Source of the DNA: Ditylenchus dipsaci
Taxonomy: Eukaryota; Nematoda; Chromadorea; Rhabditida; Anguinidae
DNA length: 64,000 nt
Direction: 5' to 3'
Assembly: GCA_004194705.1 (NCBI GenBank)
Contig: SADC01000289.1
Location: 1-64,000 of the forward strand
Position numbers and translations under genes: made by a program. Below the pieces are notes generated by a model that was not told the DNA's origin, did not search any database, and saw only the letters and a program-made list of their open reading frames with translations. Shown piece after piece: positions 28,201-38,632 of this stretch (its first letter is position 1; the number at the start of each line of letters is the position of its first letter).

Positions 28201-31200
28201 CTAAACCGTTTGTGTCTAAACCGTTTGTGTCTAAACCGTTTGTGTCTAAACGTTTGTGTCTAAACGTTTGTGTCTAAGGCCGTTTGTGTCTAATTTTTTA
28301 GATAACCTAATTTATTTTTATTGACTTTTTCATCATTAAACCAAGTCAACCCCTAACATAGTAACACTTTGTGACACCTTTAATATAGTGACACCTTATT
28401 GTCGGCTAACACACAGGTGTTGGTACTCAGATAATGGTCCTAAGGGAGCTATTCCCGAATGGTCCCACTTTGGTGCTGGTACTCATGTAATGGTATTCTG
28501 GGCGTTAAGCGAATCAATCCACATCCCGTATTGGTCCATACACGAATTGATCCATAGTTTTTAAAATTCGGGCATTGAGAATTTTTTTTGTCTGAACCAA
28601 CTAACAGGCGGTCGTCCACTTGGAGCAACTTTTCTTTTTGAATTTTTGGGTATTAAAACCAGTTTTCTGGACTAACTAGGGCATGCTGAGAATAGTTTGA
28701 TAGTGGTAAAATGGCGTTTTGTCGGGTATTTTTTTGGTTTCAGGAGATAATTGATTTTACAAAAACACCGATTATACCGAAACTCAAAAAATACCCTACA
28801 AAACGGCATCCTAACAATATCAAACCAAATTCAGCATGTCAAATTGGTCCAAAAAAATAAAGTTCGGAACTTGAAAAACGAAAAAAAAATTTCGATCCAA
28901 GTGGACGACCACTTGGCTTAGTTGGTTCTGACTTGAAAATATAAATTCCACAAAATATTTGTTTGGAGTAGTTTTGGATGGTTTCGGGTGTTTTTTCGTT
29001 GGTTTTAAGTGTGTTAGGTACTTTTAGTTGGGTTTGGAGCTTTTGGGTGTCTTGAGGTGGTTTTGAGTGGTTAAGGGTGGTTCAGACACATTCTAAAATT
29101 TTTCGAAAAAACAACAAGGGGGACCAAAGAAACTTTTGAATAAAAAATTGACGAAATGTCTATTTACCGTAATTCACATTGCGAGGGTGAGGGGTAGGAG
29201 TGCACAATACAAATTAATTAGGTTATGTAAAAAATTAGACACAAACGGCTTAGACACAAACGGTTTAGACACAAACGGCCTTAGACACAACGTCCGTGTC
29301 CCAATAAAATTATGTCAATCTGGTGAAGTGGGAGCGTATTTCCCACAGATGCGTATCATTACATTCCGTCTGCCGCACCCTTAGATATTTTAAAAAATAG
29401 CGGTGAAATTTGGAGGGAGAGCTCTGTATACGCATCGCCTAAGGTGACAGTTCTAACCGCCATGGATGCGCACCGTGTTTTTTCGCCTCCTCTATCTCTA
29501 TAGTACCGTATTCTCTAATGGCTCATTCACGACGTAAGTGTAAATGTAATGCTCGTGTACGCAGAGCAAGTCAAAGTCAATGTCAAGTCAAAGTTTTTTG
29601 TGTGTACGCACAGAAAGTTGACTTGCAAGTCAACCTGCAAGTCAACTTTGACTTTGCCTTTGACCTTGACTTTGACTTTTGGCTGTGTACGCATGACTTT
29701 GACTGGCGTTTCAAAAAAGTTTGAAACAGAAAGTCAAAGTCAAAGTTTTTTTCATAATTATTTTTGTCTTATTTTTGATCTTCTTTACTGATCAGTGGAG
29801 CATTGTGCTGCTACATACAATGTTTTCAGAAATAACCTGAGCAACTAAGCCACTTTAAAGTGGTAACCTTCCGGTCTCCGAAAGCTTGGATAGGTACCGC
29901 CTGGTCAGGTGGATATCCACCCTCCGGTAAATTCACTCGTGGTAAATCCACCCTTCGGTAAATTTGCGGACCTTTTTAAATTTTTCAGTCTGAAGCAACC
30001 AAACGAGTGGTCGTCCATTTGGTGCAAAAAAAATTTTACGTTTTTCTTGTTCCAAAAATCTATTTTCTGGATAAATTCGAGCATGCTGAAGATGGTTTGA
30101 TGATAGTAAAAATGCCGTTTTCTCGAGTATTTTTCGAGTTTGGGCGATAATTGATTTCACCAAAATCAATTATTGCTCAATACTCAAAAATATCCGAGAA
30201 AACGGCATTTCACTATTATCAAACCATCTTCAGCATGCCCGAATCAGTCCAGAAAATAGGTTTCAAATCCTGAAAAACGTGAATTGTTTTTTGATTCAAG
30301 TGGACGACCACTTGGTTTTGTTGTACCCAGGTAGTCGTACCCAGGTTGTGGAACTCAGGTAGTGTAGTGTTACCAGGGCAGTAATATTTTTGTCGTGTGA
30401 AGAACTACCATGATTTAAAATGTTTTTCTATGATCCAACCTCAGTTATACTGGATAATCCATGCACCAACTAAACCAAGTGGTCGTCCCCTTGGATCAAA
30501 CAAAATTTACGTTTTTTCAGGATTCAAAACCTATTTTCTGGAATAACTCGGGCATGCTAAAGATGATTTGATAGGGGCAAAATGCGGCAGCCAGACATTT
30601 TCTACTATATTAGAATTTGTCGCGCGACATTTTCTATTATTTTTCGGTGAAATTCGAGCGAATTTAACCGAATTTCACCAAAAAATAATAGAAAATGTCG
30701 CGCGACAAATTCCACTATGATAGAAAATGTCTGGCTGCCGCAAAATGCCGTTTTCTCGGATATTTTTTGAGTATTGGGGAATAATTGATTTAGTAATGAG
30801 TAATGAGTAAACTGTTTTTGATTGATGACCTTGACTTTGACTTCCTGCGCGTACACACCCCATGACTTTGACTTTGACTTTCACCTTGACTTTGCCTTTG
30901 ACCTTGACTTTGACTTGCTCTGCGTACACGTAGTGTAAGTGTAACTGTAAATGTAATTGTAAATGTAAAAGATCTTCACGATGTCATAAACATATACACT
31001 GACGCCTTCACTTATCCTCACTTTTATTTCCAAAAATCAGTTTTTCTAACCCAAATACCAAATTTTCAAGTTTTTATAACTAGCATTTAACTTCTTGTCA
31101 TCAATAAAGCACTTTTAGTATTCTCTGAAATACTTGAGCTGAATTTGCATTTACATTTACGTTCGTATTTTGAAGAGGTAAGGGGATTAAAATAATAATT

Positions 31201-34200
31201 TTTGGAGGGGATTAATAGAGAATATACAGTATTACGATAGACCAACGGCGGAACTTTTTCCTGTAGCCATATCTAGGCAACCAAGCGTCTTACCACAATC
31301 TCGAAGCCAAATTCCGATTTCTAAGGATTTTTAAACCAAAAAACACGTTTGCTTACAATACAAGTAAATACAAAAGCATGATTCTAGTCAAAAAGTATCC
31401 GATTTTTCGGTTTCATTTTAAAACAGCTTGAAAACATGTTTGATTTTGTGGCTTACTTTTTTATCAGTGTCTTTGGCGTTTTTCGTGGTATTAAGTCGAT
31501 GAAAATCATAGAAGGAAAGCAACTTCGAAATATAGCATTTTTTGGACTTTTCGACCCTACCGGAGTATACCCCCCCCCAATGAAATTTTTTTAAAAGTGT
31601 TTCCAAACACCCTATATCGACCTAAAATTGCCTCAGGAGTTCAAAAAAGACATTATTTTTGAGTTCTGGTTGATAAAAATTAATTTTTGGACATTTTGAA
31701 ATTTCGACCATTTGCCTGTTTTGGTCACTGGAGCTGGGCAAAAGAGCCTCTAAATGCATTTTCGTTCAAGAGTCTTGCTAGAAATTATGTCTGAGGTAAG
31801 TGAGTGTGCGCATCTCTGACTCTCAAGCCCCCTGCGCCCTCTTCGGGGGCGCAGGGGGCTTGGGGGCTTGGAGTTGAGATGCGCACACCCGCATACCTTA
31901 GACGCAAATCACTCGAAAGTGACTCTGGGTACATAAAAAATGTATGCATACCAGATTTTTTTTATGCGGTAGGCCCAGTCAACAAAACTATGTTCAATCT
32001 TCCTTTTTACACTAAATTGGCCTATTCTTGGTCCTTTCCCACCCCGAAATAGCCCTATATCCCTTCAAAAACAGTCAAAAGAGGTATTTTTGGGTGGTCC
32101 CAAAACTCATTTTTTTATTGACTAGAACACAAAAATAATGTCTTTTTCGAACTCCTGAGACAATTTTAGGTCGATATAGAGTGTTTGAAAACACTTTCAA
32201 AAAAAAATTCATTTGGTGAGGGGGAGGGTCGGTGTTTTACTCCGGTAGCGCCAAATTTTTTAATCAAAACCAATGTTCGTAATTGTCCTTTTTAAAAAGA
32301 TTTGTCCTTTTTTCGGGACCCGAAATCTTTTTTATTATGGAAGTTATCAGTCAAAAAATTTTTTTCGCTCCGAAATAGCAATAAGCACTGGATGAAATAA
32401 ATTTTTTTACCCAAATGTCCTTTTTCGAAAATTTTCATTACGAACCTGATCAAAACCTTTTTTTTTTCGATTAAAAATGGCGATATTCACTGGATAAAAA
32501 ATTCTTCAAATGGTAAAAATGCCTTATTTTAAGCCATCTGTTCTTTTTTTTTTAATTCTCATTCCGAAAAGTCGATTTTCTCAAAATACATGGCTTATTT
32601 TAAACAAAATTAAAAGGTAATTTTCAGCTCGAAATTTCTCAGACAAAAAAGGTTTTTTTTCGGAAAGTGGCATATAACGGGCTGCGGAATTGGCCAAGTC
32701 TTTTCTCAATTAACTGGACGTACAGAGTCATGCCAAATACTACGTGGAAATGTAAATACCGTTTTCTCTCAAATGGGCCACATATGGCTTTATTTTTTCA
32801 ACCTTCCTCCAGGATGTGGTTTATTAGAGAGAATACCGTATTTACTCTATTAAACGGGCATGCCTGTTTAATTTTCAACCGCTCGAAAATTGGAAAATTG
32901 TGAGGTCGATCTCGGAATTTTCGGGTGCTCAACTAAAATCTAAAACCTGGAATCGATAGAGCTCGTGGGGTTAAGAAAATGCATCTAACAGCTTTGCAAA
33001 ATATTCACTCTGCTCCGAGATATAAGTCCTCAAAGTTGAGGGGGCCGTTTATTAGAGAGTGCCTGTTTAATAGAGTATATACGGTATGGTGATCAAATGT
33101 ACCGTATTTACCCTAATTATAGACCATGGTCTATAATTTTTCAACCAAACTCCTCCCTACCCCCCCCCCCCCGAAAATCGGAAAAATTCAAAGTCGATCT
33201 CGAGATTTCGGGTGCTCAGACAAAATCTAAAAAACGAGATCGGCAGAGCTTGTGATGGCTAAAAAAAACGCGAAAAAGATATTTGCAAAATGTTCACTCT
33301 GCGTCGAGATACAGACCTCAAAGTCGAGGGGGACTCTAATTAGACACTTGTCTATAACTGGAGAAAATACGGTATTATTTTTCCGCAAACCTTTACTGAG
33401 TGGCATTAAAACTTGTATTTACAGCTAAACTTACACTAGCATCGTCAGATCCAGTAGCAAATGCATCGCCGTTGGGGTGGAAACGCAAGGTGTTAATATC
33501 AGCCTCATGCCTTCAAAACTCTGGACACACTGACCAGTGCGAATGTCCCACACTAGTGCATGTCGATCTGCTCCCTGAACACTCACATTTTATTATTTTT
33601 GAATTATTTGGTTAGAGTATGTTACTCCAGAGATGAATATATTTCCAGTGTCACACTTAGGGATGTCCACTGCAAAAACATCGCCGGTGTGTCCGTGGAA
33701 GTTCTGAATTCAGTAAAACATAATTAAATCAACAATTCTCAAACAGATATAAGTTTGGCTGATCTTAAAAATGACCCCGAAATAGTTTCAGAATGCAGTG
33801 GACGCTCGATATAACGTTTCGCTCAATATTGGCAAGATTTTTTATTATTATAGTCATCTTAAAACTTTCTTAGGTTGTTATGTACTTCGGCGGCCCCTAG
33901 GAAATATCTTAGGCTTATGCTAAGGCTTAGGCTTATGGCAAGAGTAGGCCAGCTTATGTTAGGACAAACTCAAACATAATTTTATTACTTTTTTGTATTC
34001 AGGAAACACACATTAGATTCCGTCTCAACATATGCTGACCTGCCCTTGCTTAGCCTAAAGCCTAAGACTTTACATAGGGACCCCCGAAGTACATAAGTGC
34101 CTTTTCTTATACCGAAAATCAGTCTAATTTATGCCGTAATTTCACAAATATTTTTAAATTGTAAATTTGTGGAAAATACGATATCAAACACAATCAACCA

Positions 34201-36020
34201 CAAAAGCATTTTTAAGAGAATCAGAATTTTTAAAATTATCATTAGGTTGCGAAAAAAGCAAAATTTTTACCTGAATCATAGTCCCACTCTCAACGTCCCA
34301 GATTGCACAGGTGGAGTCTCCGCTTCCGTAAGCAACTACAAAATGTTTTGTATAAACGTTTCAGCTTAAATTTGTTGAATTGTGAAATTTTCTGCACTTT
34401 GTTAGTTATAATCCTTAATGCAAACAAACCAAATTGTCGGAACGGAGAAAAGTGCAACAGGACATGTAGGAAGTGTGAGTGGCAACAGATCGCTTCTTTT
34501 GTAAAATGTCATCTTCGAAGCTGAGTGGCACTACAGAACACTTGTTGTCTAGGCCACTAAATAATGTATAGAATATTTAAAGGTATGAAGTGTTTGTTTA
34601 ATCATAAGACTACATACCCACAGGCAATCATTTGACCACTGGGGGCGAAAGCACAGGCCATAACCCAGGTAGTCGCATAGTCAGGGCATGCTCTTTGTTC
34701 TAAAAATAAGTTTTTGAGATTTTTGTATGATTATTACTATTAAAATACAAAAAAAATTTAATTTGGTTTCTTGAAATATTTTCTCCAGAAAGGAAGAAAA
34801 ATACAGGGGTGTACAGTCGACTCTCTATATAACATAACTCAAGGACCGAGCAAGTTACCGGATTCTACATCTTTTTCACACCGGTCATTTCAAGCTTTTG
34901 CCAGTTCTGTTTTGACAGTCTGGTCCCAAATATTGCAAGGATTCCAATTTTGCCAATCATTTTTTAGAAATCCGAAAAAAATTTCTTAAAAAAATAAAAA
35001 CTTGGTGAAAAAACAGGATTTTTGTTAAATCGAGTTATTTTATATGGGGTTTTTGCTTTTTTAGACCGAAATATTTAAGGTTTCTAAAAAACGATCGGCA
35101 AAATCGGAATCCTTATGATATTTGGGACCAGACTGTAAAAACAGAACTGGCAAAATACCTCGAAAATCAGGTTAAAAAAAGTGTCGGACCCTAAGTGGGA
35201 ACGAACTTCTGACCCTAAAATTATGTTATGTAGAGTTATGTTATATAGAGAGTCGACTGTAGCAAGATATTTGACCGATTTCAAGAAACCATAGCTGAAA
35301 CCCCGTTTGGTTTTCGTTCACTGGCTATTTTTCGACGACAGGAGGCCAAGCAAAGAGAAGAGAATGTAATCGCTGCATTAAATAAAAATAACTCGAAACT
35401 CTTTTTTCATATCTGATCAGGAAAAAATTTGATCTGGGCCACCTTTTTAAGATCCCTTTTTACTCTCGTTCTTAGGCTTAGTTATCACTTTTTAAGCATT
35501 AACCAAAAGTACTCAAACTTTGAAAGAAGTGCGTTTGGAGATCTGTTAGTCCGTCCTAACATGAGTTTGCCTACTCTAAGCCTAAAACAAGAGTAAAAAG
35601 GGATCTTAAAAAAGGTGTGCCGGATAAATGATGAGAACCAAAAATTTATGGTTGTTGAAATTAGCACAATTTTTTAATAAAAATAAAAATTGAGTCATTA
35701 CAGTAGTAAATCCATCCCACACAATCACTTTTCCGTCTTGTGAAGAGGATACAATGTGTCGTTTGTCCTGGGACCAGTCCATGCACAGTACTTTGCTAGC
35801 ATGTCCTTTCAGCACTCTTCGTTGCTTAATATTCAGCTGCGTAAGTAGCTCAAGGCGTTCAGCTGCCTGTTGAACTTAATATGATGGATATAGCTGAGTT
35901 TCATGGCTAGAAAACCAGCTAAACTTACTGGGAATGTCGTTGAGTTTTTGGCGTTCAGTGTCCAATTTTCTGCGAAGTTCTTCGGCTTCTCGGGACAGCA
36001 GTTCGATGGCATCGATGCTT
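22212..36020 (-). CDS. gpb-2: G-protein beta-5 subunit (WD40), partial at both ends
   Basis: Gbeta5 pairs with R7-type RGS proteins and tunes Go/Gq signalling. Exons, 5' to 3': 35929-36020 (coiled-coil start, [12 protein letters not shown]), 35702-35862 ([35 protein letters not shown]), 34618-34699 ([20 protein letters not shown]), 34430-34556 ([16 protein letters not shown]), 34271-34335 ([15 protein letters not shown]), 33626-33703 ([13 protein letters not shown]), 33435-33574 ([17 protein letters not shown]), 22446-22541 ([11 protein letters not shown]), 22212-22380 ([24 protein letters not shown]). The order and phases reconstruct nearly all seven blades. Single missing bases (exon at 33435, exon at 34618, donor at 34430) suggest homopolymer error. 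The N-terminal exon and last codons were not found. The 10.9-kb intron between 22541 and 33435 is a transposon pile-up. Confidence 0.93.
22906..24490. mobile_element. hAT element (CAGGG ends) hosting a Mutator-like insertion
   Basis: Begins CAGGGATCCCATA and ends TATGGGGTCCCTG. It is flanked by exact CTCTAAAT duplications (22898-22905, 24491-24498). Confidence 0.88.
23012..24415. mobile_element. Mutator-like foldback element, CCCCGAAAAGG word arrays
   Basis: Ends GGGTCCGTACC... and ...GGTCCGTGTCCC type (right end reads GTCCGTGTCCC), flanked by GATTTTTT (23004-23011, 24416-24423). Both arms start with seven or so units of CGTTTCCCCGAAAAGGa, followed by a second word family (GTTCCCGGCGACCG / 'gccgggaacaatc'). 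The interior (23395-23880) is a 'ctgggtaccac' minisatellite without transposase. Confidence 0.85.
24732..25632. mobile_element. Mutator-like foldback element, TTTGCCGC word arrays, 9-bp TSD
   Basis: Ends GGGCATTACTTTTTT / AAAAAAGTAATGCCC are flanked by exact 9-bp ATTCAAAAC duplications (24723-24731, 25633-25641). The arms consist of about 17-bp units 'tttgccgcaaatnttcact', six on the left and about twelve on the right. A 9-bp TSD and GGG ends fit Mutator-like elements. No transposase. Confidence 0.9.
25736..25805. repeat. Solo arm of a GGGACACGGACG element
   Basis: Read on the minus strand: GGGGACACGGACGTTTCGTC followed by three units of the word CCGTTTCGTCCTCAGG. The outer 13 bases equal those of the 28150 and 23012 elements. 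No second arm was found. Confidence 0.65.
25892..26290 (-). mobile_element. Internally deleted hAT derivative, ATGACCGGTCAT words
   Basis: Ends TAGGGTTG and CAACCCTA, with subterminal iteration of ATGACCGGTCAT. Inside, the minus strand carries an ORF (about 26006-26116) that starts MSS, like the full transposase at 15409. It continues with an acidic tail ([14 protein letters not shown]) resembling that protein's C-terminal EDEFDLFMHDFD. The element therefore looks like start codon plus last exon with everything between removed. The flanking 8-mers do not match. Confidence 0.7.
26303..27065. repeat. Inverted arrays of an AGCATATATCCCC word
   Basis: Six units 'agcatatatcccc' at 26303-26385 face eight to ten complementary units at 26930-27065. 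This is another foldback-type layout. The right array is duplicated with its flank at about 27690-27800. Confidence 0.6.
27282..27440 (+). CDS. Lysine-rich terminal coding segment
   Basis: Fifty-two codons and a stop, read as [11 protein letters not shown] ... [10 protein letters not shown]. Codon use is GC-rich (AAG for nearly all Lys), unlike the AT-rich surroundings, which favours a real exon. No ATG. Such tails occur at the ends of ribosomal or nucleolar proteins, but the family was not recognised. The frame is closed by a TAA just upstream. It may be a 3' exon trapped in the duplication, or an assembly join. Confidence 0.45.
   Translation, partial: DSGEKKVKKKKTKLSKGQKKTRTKDAKKSKTKDGKKKKAKKTKKNKSDDANK
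27823..28021 (+). CDS. Candidate membrane-protein exon, duplicated at 27074-27270
   Basis: The open frame contains the reading [18 protein letters not shown] and a hydrophobic [18 protein letters not shown], ending CCTGAG|GTAATA, a good donor. A possible acceptor is 'aatattcag' at 27884. The first copy lacks one C (TTTCGTCTGAGG) and shifts frame. Family not recognised. It could be an exon of a multi-pass protein carried inside the 575-bp duplication. Confidence 0.4.
28150..29302. mobile_element. Mutator-like foldback element, CGTTTGTGTCTAAA word
   Basis: The left end GGGTACACCCCGTTTGTG is followed by about eight units of CCGTTTGTGTCTAAA. The right end carries three complementary units and AACGTCCGTGTCCC. 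Flanking 9-mers (tcaacaatt / aataaaatt) are only partly alike. A family C palindrome is nested inside (28592-28931). No transposase. Confidence 0.75.
28592..28931. mobile_element. Family C palindrome, copy 1
   Basis: Ends 'ctgaaccaactaa...ggtcgtccacttgg' and complement. The arms contain 'gggcatgctga', 'agtttgatagtggtaaaatg' and 'aaataccc'. It is the same element as 29987 and 38633, about 335 bp, and is nested in the 28150 element. Confidence 0.75.
29519..30960. mobile_element. Harbinger-style element, AAGTCA word arrays
   Basis: Begins TGGCTCATTCAC after TAA, the same end style as 42558 and 55445. GTAAGTGTAAATGTAATG comes next, then 'gtacgcagagcaagtcaaag' and arrays of AAGTCA. The inverse series occurs at 30825-30960 (TGACTT arrays, 'ttgctctgcgtacac', 'gtgtaagtgtaa'). 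The right terminus is not clear. Family C palindromes (29987 and about 30475) are nested within. Confidence 0.65.
29987..30325. mobile_element. Family C palindrome, copy 2
   Basis: Arms as in 28592, with 'ggtcgtccatttgg' at the left and 'gtggacgaccacttgg' at the right. A partial third copy of the left arm starts near 30475. Confidence 0.75.
31000..31551. other. Gbeta5 intron filler, nothing recognised
   Basis: AT-rich, with no exon similarity. The only feature is a short 'attaatagagaatatacagta' near 31209-31229 that resembles a TACCGTATTCTC end. Confidence 0.4.
31552..32253. mobile_element. Full-length family A element, reference copy
   Basis: Ends 'ccctaccggagtatac' and 'tactccggtagcg', with arms of about 300 bp ('gtttccaaacaccctatatc' and inverse). 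A perfect GC-rich central hairpin 'aagccccctgcgccc' ... 'gggcgcagggggctt' (31826-31865) joins them. Non-coding; 702 bp. Confidence 0.82.
32271..32448. mobile_element. hAT MITE, GTCCTTTTT words, 8-bp TSD
   Basis: Flanked by exact ATCAAAAC (32263-32270, 32449-32456). Ends CAATGTTCGTAAT / ATTACGAACCTG. The interior repeats GTCCTTTTT and matches the element at 43778, but the outer 14 bases differ. Confidence 0.88.
32834..33086. mobile_element. TACCGTATTT-ended element, copy 2
   Basis: Ends TACCGTATTTACTCTATT / TATACGGTA with copy-specific words 'aaacgggcatgcctgttta' and 'gtttattag'. The core is shared with 7283. Confidence 0.8.
33100..33374. mobile_element. TACCGTATTT-ended element, copy 3
   Basis: It lies only 13 bp from copy 2, in the same orientation. 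The copy-specific palindrome is ATTATAGACCATGGTCTATAAT. The core ('gcagagcttgtg', 'tttgcaaaatgttcactctg') is conserved. Confidence 0.8.
33876..34096. mobile_element. Palindromic element with TTAGGCTTA words
   Basis: Ends 'ttatgtacttcggcggcccc' and 'gggacccccgaagtacataa' are inverted. The interior carries 'taaggcttaggctta' and inverse 'gcctaaagcctaag'. It sits in a Gbeta5 intron. Confidence 0.72.
34814..35259. mobile_element. pogo-like element, CAGTCGACTCTCTATATAAC ends, TA TSD
   Basis: TA-flanked; its inverted ends read CAGTCGACTCTCTATATAAC. Inner blocks ('tctgttttgacagtctggtc', 'gattccaattttgcc') are shared with the element at 17029. It lies in a Gbeta5 intron. Confidence 0.82.
35440..35617. 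mobile_element. Palindromic element with TTAGGC-like words
   Basis: Arms 'cctttttaagatcccttttt' and complement near 35598-35617. Inside each arm are 'ttcttaggcttag' and 'ctctaagcctaaaac'. It shares 'gtcctaacat' and 'ggcctactct'-like blocks with 33876. Confidence 0.68.
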
Positions 36021-37239
36021 CTACAAACCGAAAAATGCTTATAAATAAGTTTTCGAAATTCATTTAACTGTGAACATTTTTAAAAACAGAACTTTTAAAA
36101 CTATTTTTTTATCAGTCTTTTAGTTTTATTATTTTTTCATCTTTTAAGCTATTGTAAGTTATGTAATTGTCGGTTTTAACATAGCAATACTTGCCTCTAT
36201 TCTATTTTTTCAACTATTAAAGAACATAAAAAGATGAAAACTAGCCCCCTCCCCCTTCTAATTTTATATAATTTTCCAGAGTTTTTGCAGTGAAAAAAGA
36301 GTGATACCGCCTTAAAACTTGCTTTGTGACATGTAACTGAATATTGAAAAGTATAAGGAAAATATAAGAAGATTGAAAGCAAATCAGTTGCAAATAAAAT
36401 TTAAATGTAGTATTTACTTGAAAAATATCTTCGCGATGGAAAAGTTGTCTAACTTAAGGGACATGCCCTGCGTAACACGAAGTAAAGCGGGGACTAGTAG
36501 TTTTTTTCTGTATTGAATTTTCGGCGTTACTCGGTTTAACACCCCCCCCCCCCCTCAAAACAGCTACTCGGTTTAAAGTTTTCTGCTTATTTTTAAAAGC
36601 AGTCAAAAAATTTGTTTTACAAAATGGCTGTATGTGTGATAACTCCCGGCAAATGTTTAAAACTTCCCGGCAAATTCAATGAATTTTCCTGGCAAATTTG
36701 TAAAGCTTTTATTCTGTGTAGTTTTCTTATAAATTTTAATTTTTTTCAACCACCATCTAGCCCAGGATCTCAGCTTTCTAACAAGCTATCAACTGACCAC
36801 ATGTGCTTTGAAAAAGTTGGAGGAAAAGGTCTTTCAATAGAGCAAATTTTTAAAAATTTGGTCCATTAAAGACCTGTTCTTCCAATTTTTTCACTGTTAA
36901 ATCGAGGTATAGTTACGGGCAAAAAATCGTTGTTCTGATTTGGTTCATAATTTTACCTTTTTGTGTTTAATTTTTCAGAGATGATGCAATAAATGATACC
37001 TTGTTAGAAACTAGAGTCGCAGGGCTACAAGATGGTGTTAAAACTTTCAAAAAAAGTTGAAAATTTTCAATCTAATTAGCCAAAACAAAATCTGGGACAG
37101 AAATAAGTAAATCTGGGTAAAAAAAAGTGAATCTGGGACAAAAAAAGTTTTACCCTATAGTTACTTAAATTTGTGGGACTCCTAGTCAAATCGGGTAGCC
37201 AGAGAAAGCAGTTAAATCAAGGGTCGACTATATTAAAAA
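36021..37239. other. Expected region of the Gbeta5 5' exon, unresolved
   Basis: AT-rich with a 15-base C run at 36541-36554. The initiator exon of Gbeta5 should be here, but no assignable reading was found. The ORF at 36612 has no recognisable similarity. Confidence 0.35.
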
Positions 37240-37392
37240 ATGCACTACCTAGGAGCACCAGAATCAGTAATAATGGTCACACTCTCCGGCATTTTGCCAC
37301 TGATCGTAGCCGCTCTGGCCGGTTTTATAGGCGGAGGAGAAGACGTAGTTGCTGAGCTACTAGTAGCTGGAGTTTTTACTAATATAGCACAC
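37240..37392 (+). CDS. Small ORF or exon with a membrane segment
   Basis: Fifty codons from ATG to TGA, with GC-richer codons than the flanks. It reads MHYLGAPESVIMV, then a hydrophobic stretch (GILPLIVAALAGFI), then GGGEDVVAELLVAGVF. A 'cctag' just before GAGCACC could be a splice acceptor, making this an internal exon rather than a short gene. The Gly-Glu-Asp pattern after a membrane helix is loosely like the alpha-repeat of Na+/Ca2+ exchangers (NCLX type). That is a guess; the family is not established. Confidence 0.4.
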
Positions 37393-38480
37393 TGATCTTC
37401 ACACTTCATGCACCCATTTTATTGCTCGCAATTCAGATCCAACCAACCACCGCGATTACACATCAAATAACTAAAAAAGTAGAATTCTAGGCAAAATTTA
37501 ATAATAAAAAAAAACAAAGTTATTTTTAGTTTTAAAAAGGATACGTAATTTTGCTTTAGCATTTTTTCAAGATTTTTAAACCCAGTAAAAAGCAATAGTT
37601 TAATCCCTTGTGCCACCAAAAAGTCACTCTCCATAATATTAAGCAGTGGTTGGTGTTAGAGTATGGACTTCCAAGCTTTACTAATGATGTGAGGCAGTAA
37701 GACAGGCTAATCTCTTAGTTTTTCTCTGCTGCCCGCATGCTTGCAACAAAAAACAATAGTTGTAGGAATAACAATAATTGGTGGGAAATTTAAACTAGAA
37801 TAAGCAAGACTCAGCACGAATATATTCCATGGATTGCGGAGATCCAGGTAGCGACTGACAAGAAACACTCTCGAGCTGTTTTTTTCGACAGGCATGTTGT
37901 TGATCCAGGGGCAAAAAGCCATTTTTGTGGGTACACGGACAATTCGCCTCCAGGCCGATTGGCCTCCCGGGACAATTCGCCTCCAGGCTTAGTTTGTATT
38001 TTTGCAGTTAAGGTAATGTTGTAGTTGTATTGCAATCATTTTTTTCAACTTTTTTGTCAATCCATCACCGGATCACCCTAATTGTCTCATGTTGTTGTCC
38101 ACATGATTCATTTAGATGGTCCACTTGGATCATGGAGGTCTCCAGCTAGTCAGAAAAAATTTCAGCCACTAAAACTTCTCAAACTCTAGATATGTTCATT
38201 AAAACTGCTAGATACATAAATATCTCAGATTTAGGTGGTTAGATAAACTGACAAACATTTGACCAAGTGGACACTCATATGAACCAAGTGGATATCCACG
38301 TGGTGCGGTTGGTGTTGCATCTCTTTTAAATTGAATTTTATACCACGTATACACTGGAGACCTGTAAAAATGGACAATTGTTCCCTGTTCATATATAAAG
38401 GCATTCTTACACTGCTCGATAATAGAGACAAAATTATTTGAATTCAAATTTATCGGGCTATAACCAACTTTATTTGCCTT
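37393..38480. other. Mostly unassigned, one GGGTACACGGAC arm
   Basis: At 37929-38005 GGGTACACGGAC is followed by two units of AATTCGCCTCCAGGC and a related GATTGGCCTCCCGG. This is a solo arm of the Mutator-like GGGACACGGACG family. Nothing else was recognised. Confidence 0.5.
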
Positions 38481-38632
38481 TCTTTTGATCCAAGTGGACG
38501 ACCACTTGTTTTAGTTAGTGTATGGATTATCCAGTAGAACTAAAGTTGGATGATAGAAAAACATTTGAAATTTAAAAAATTCTTTAAAAGACGAAAATAT
38601 TATTACCCGGGTACCACTACACCACCTGAGTA

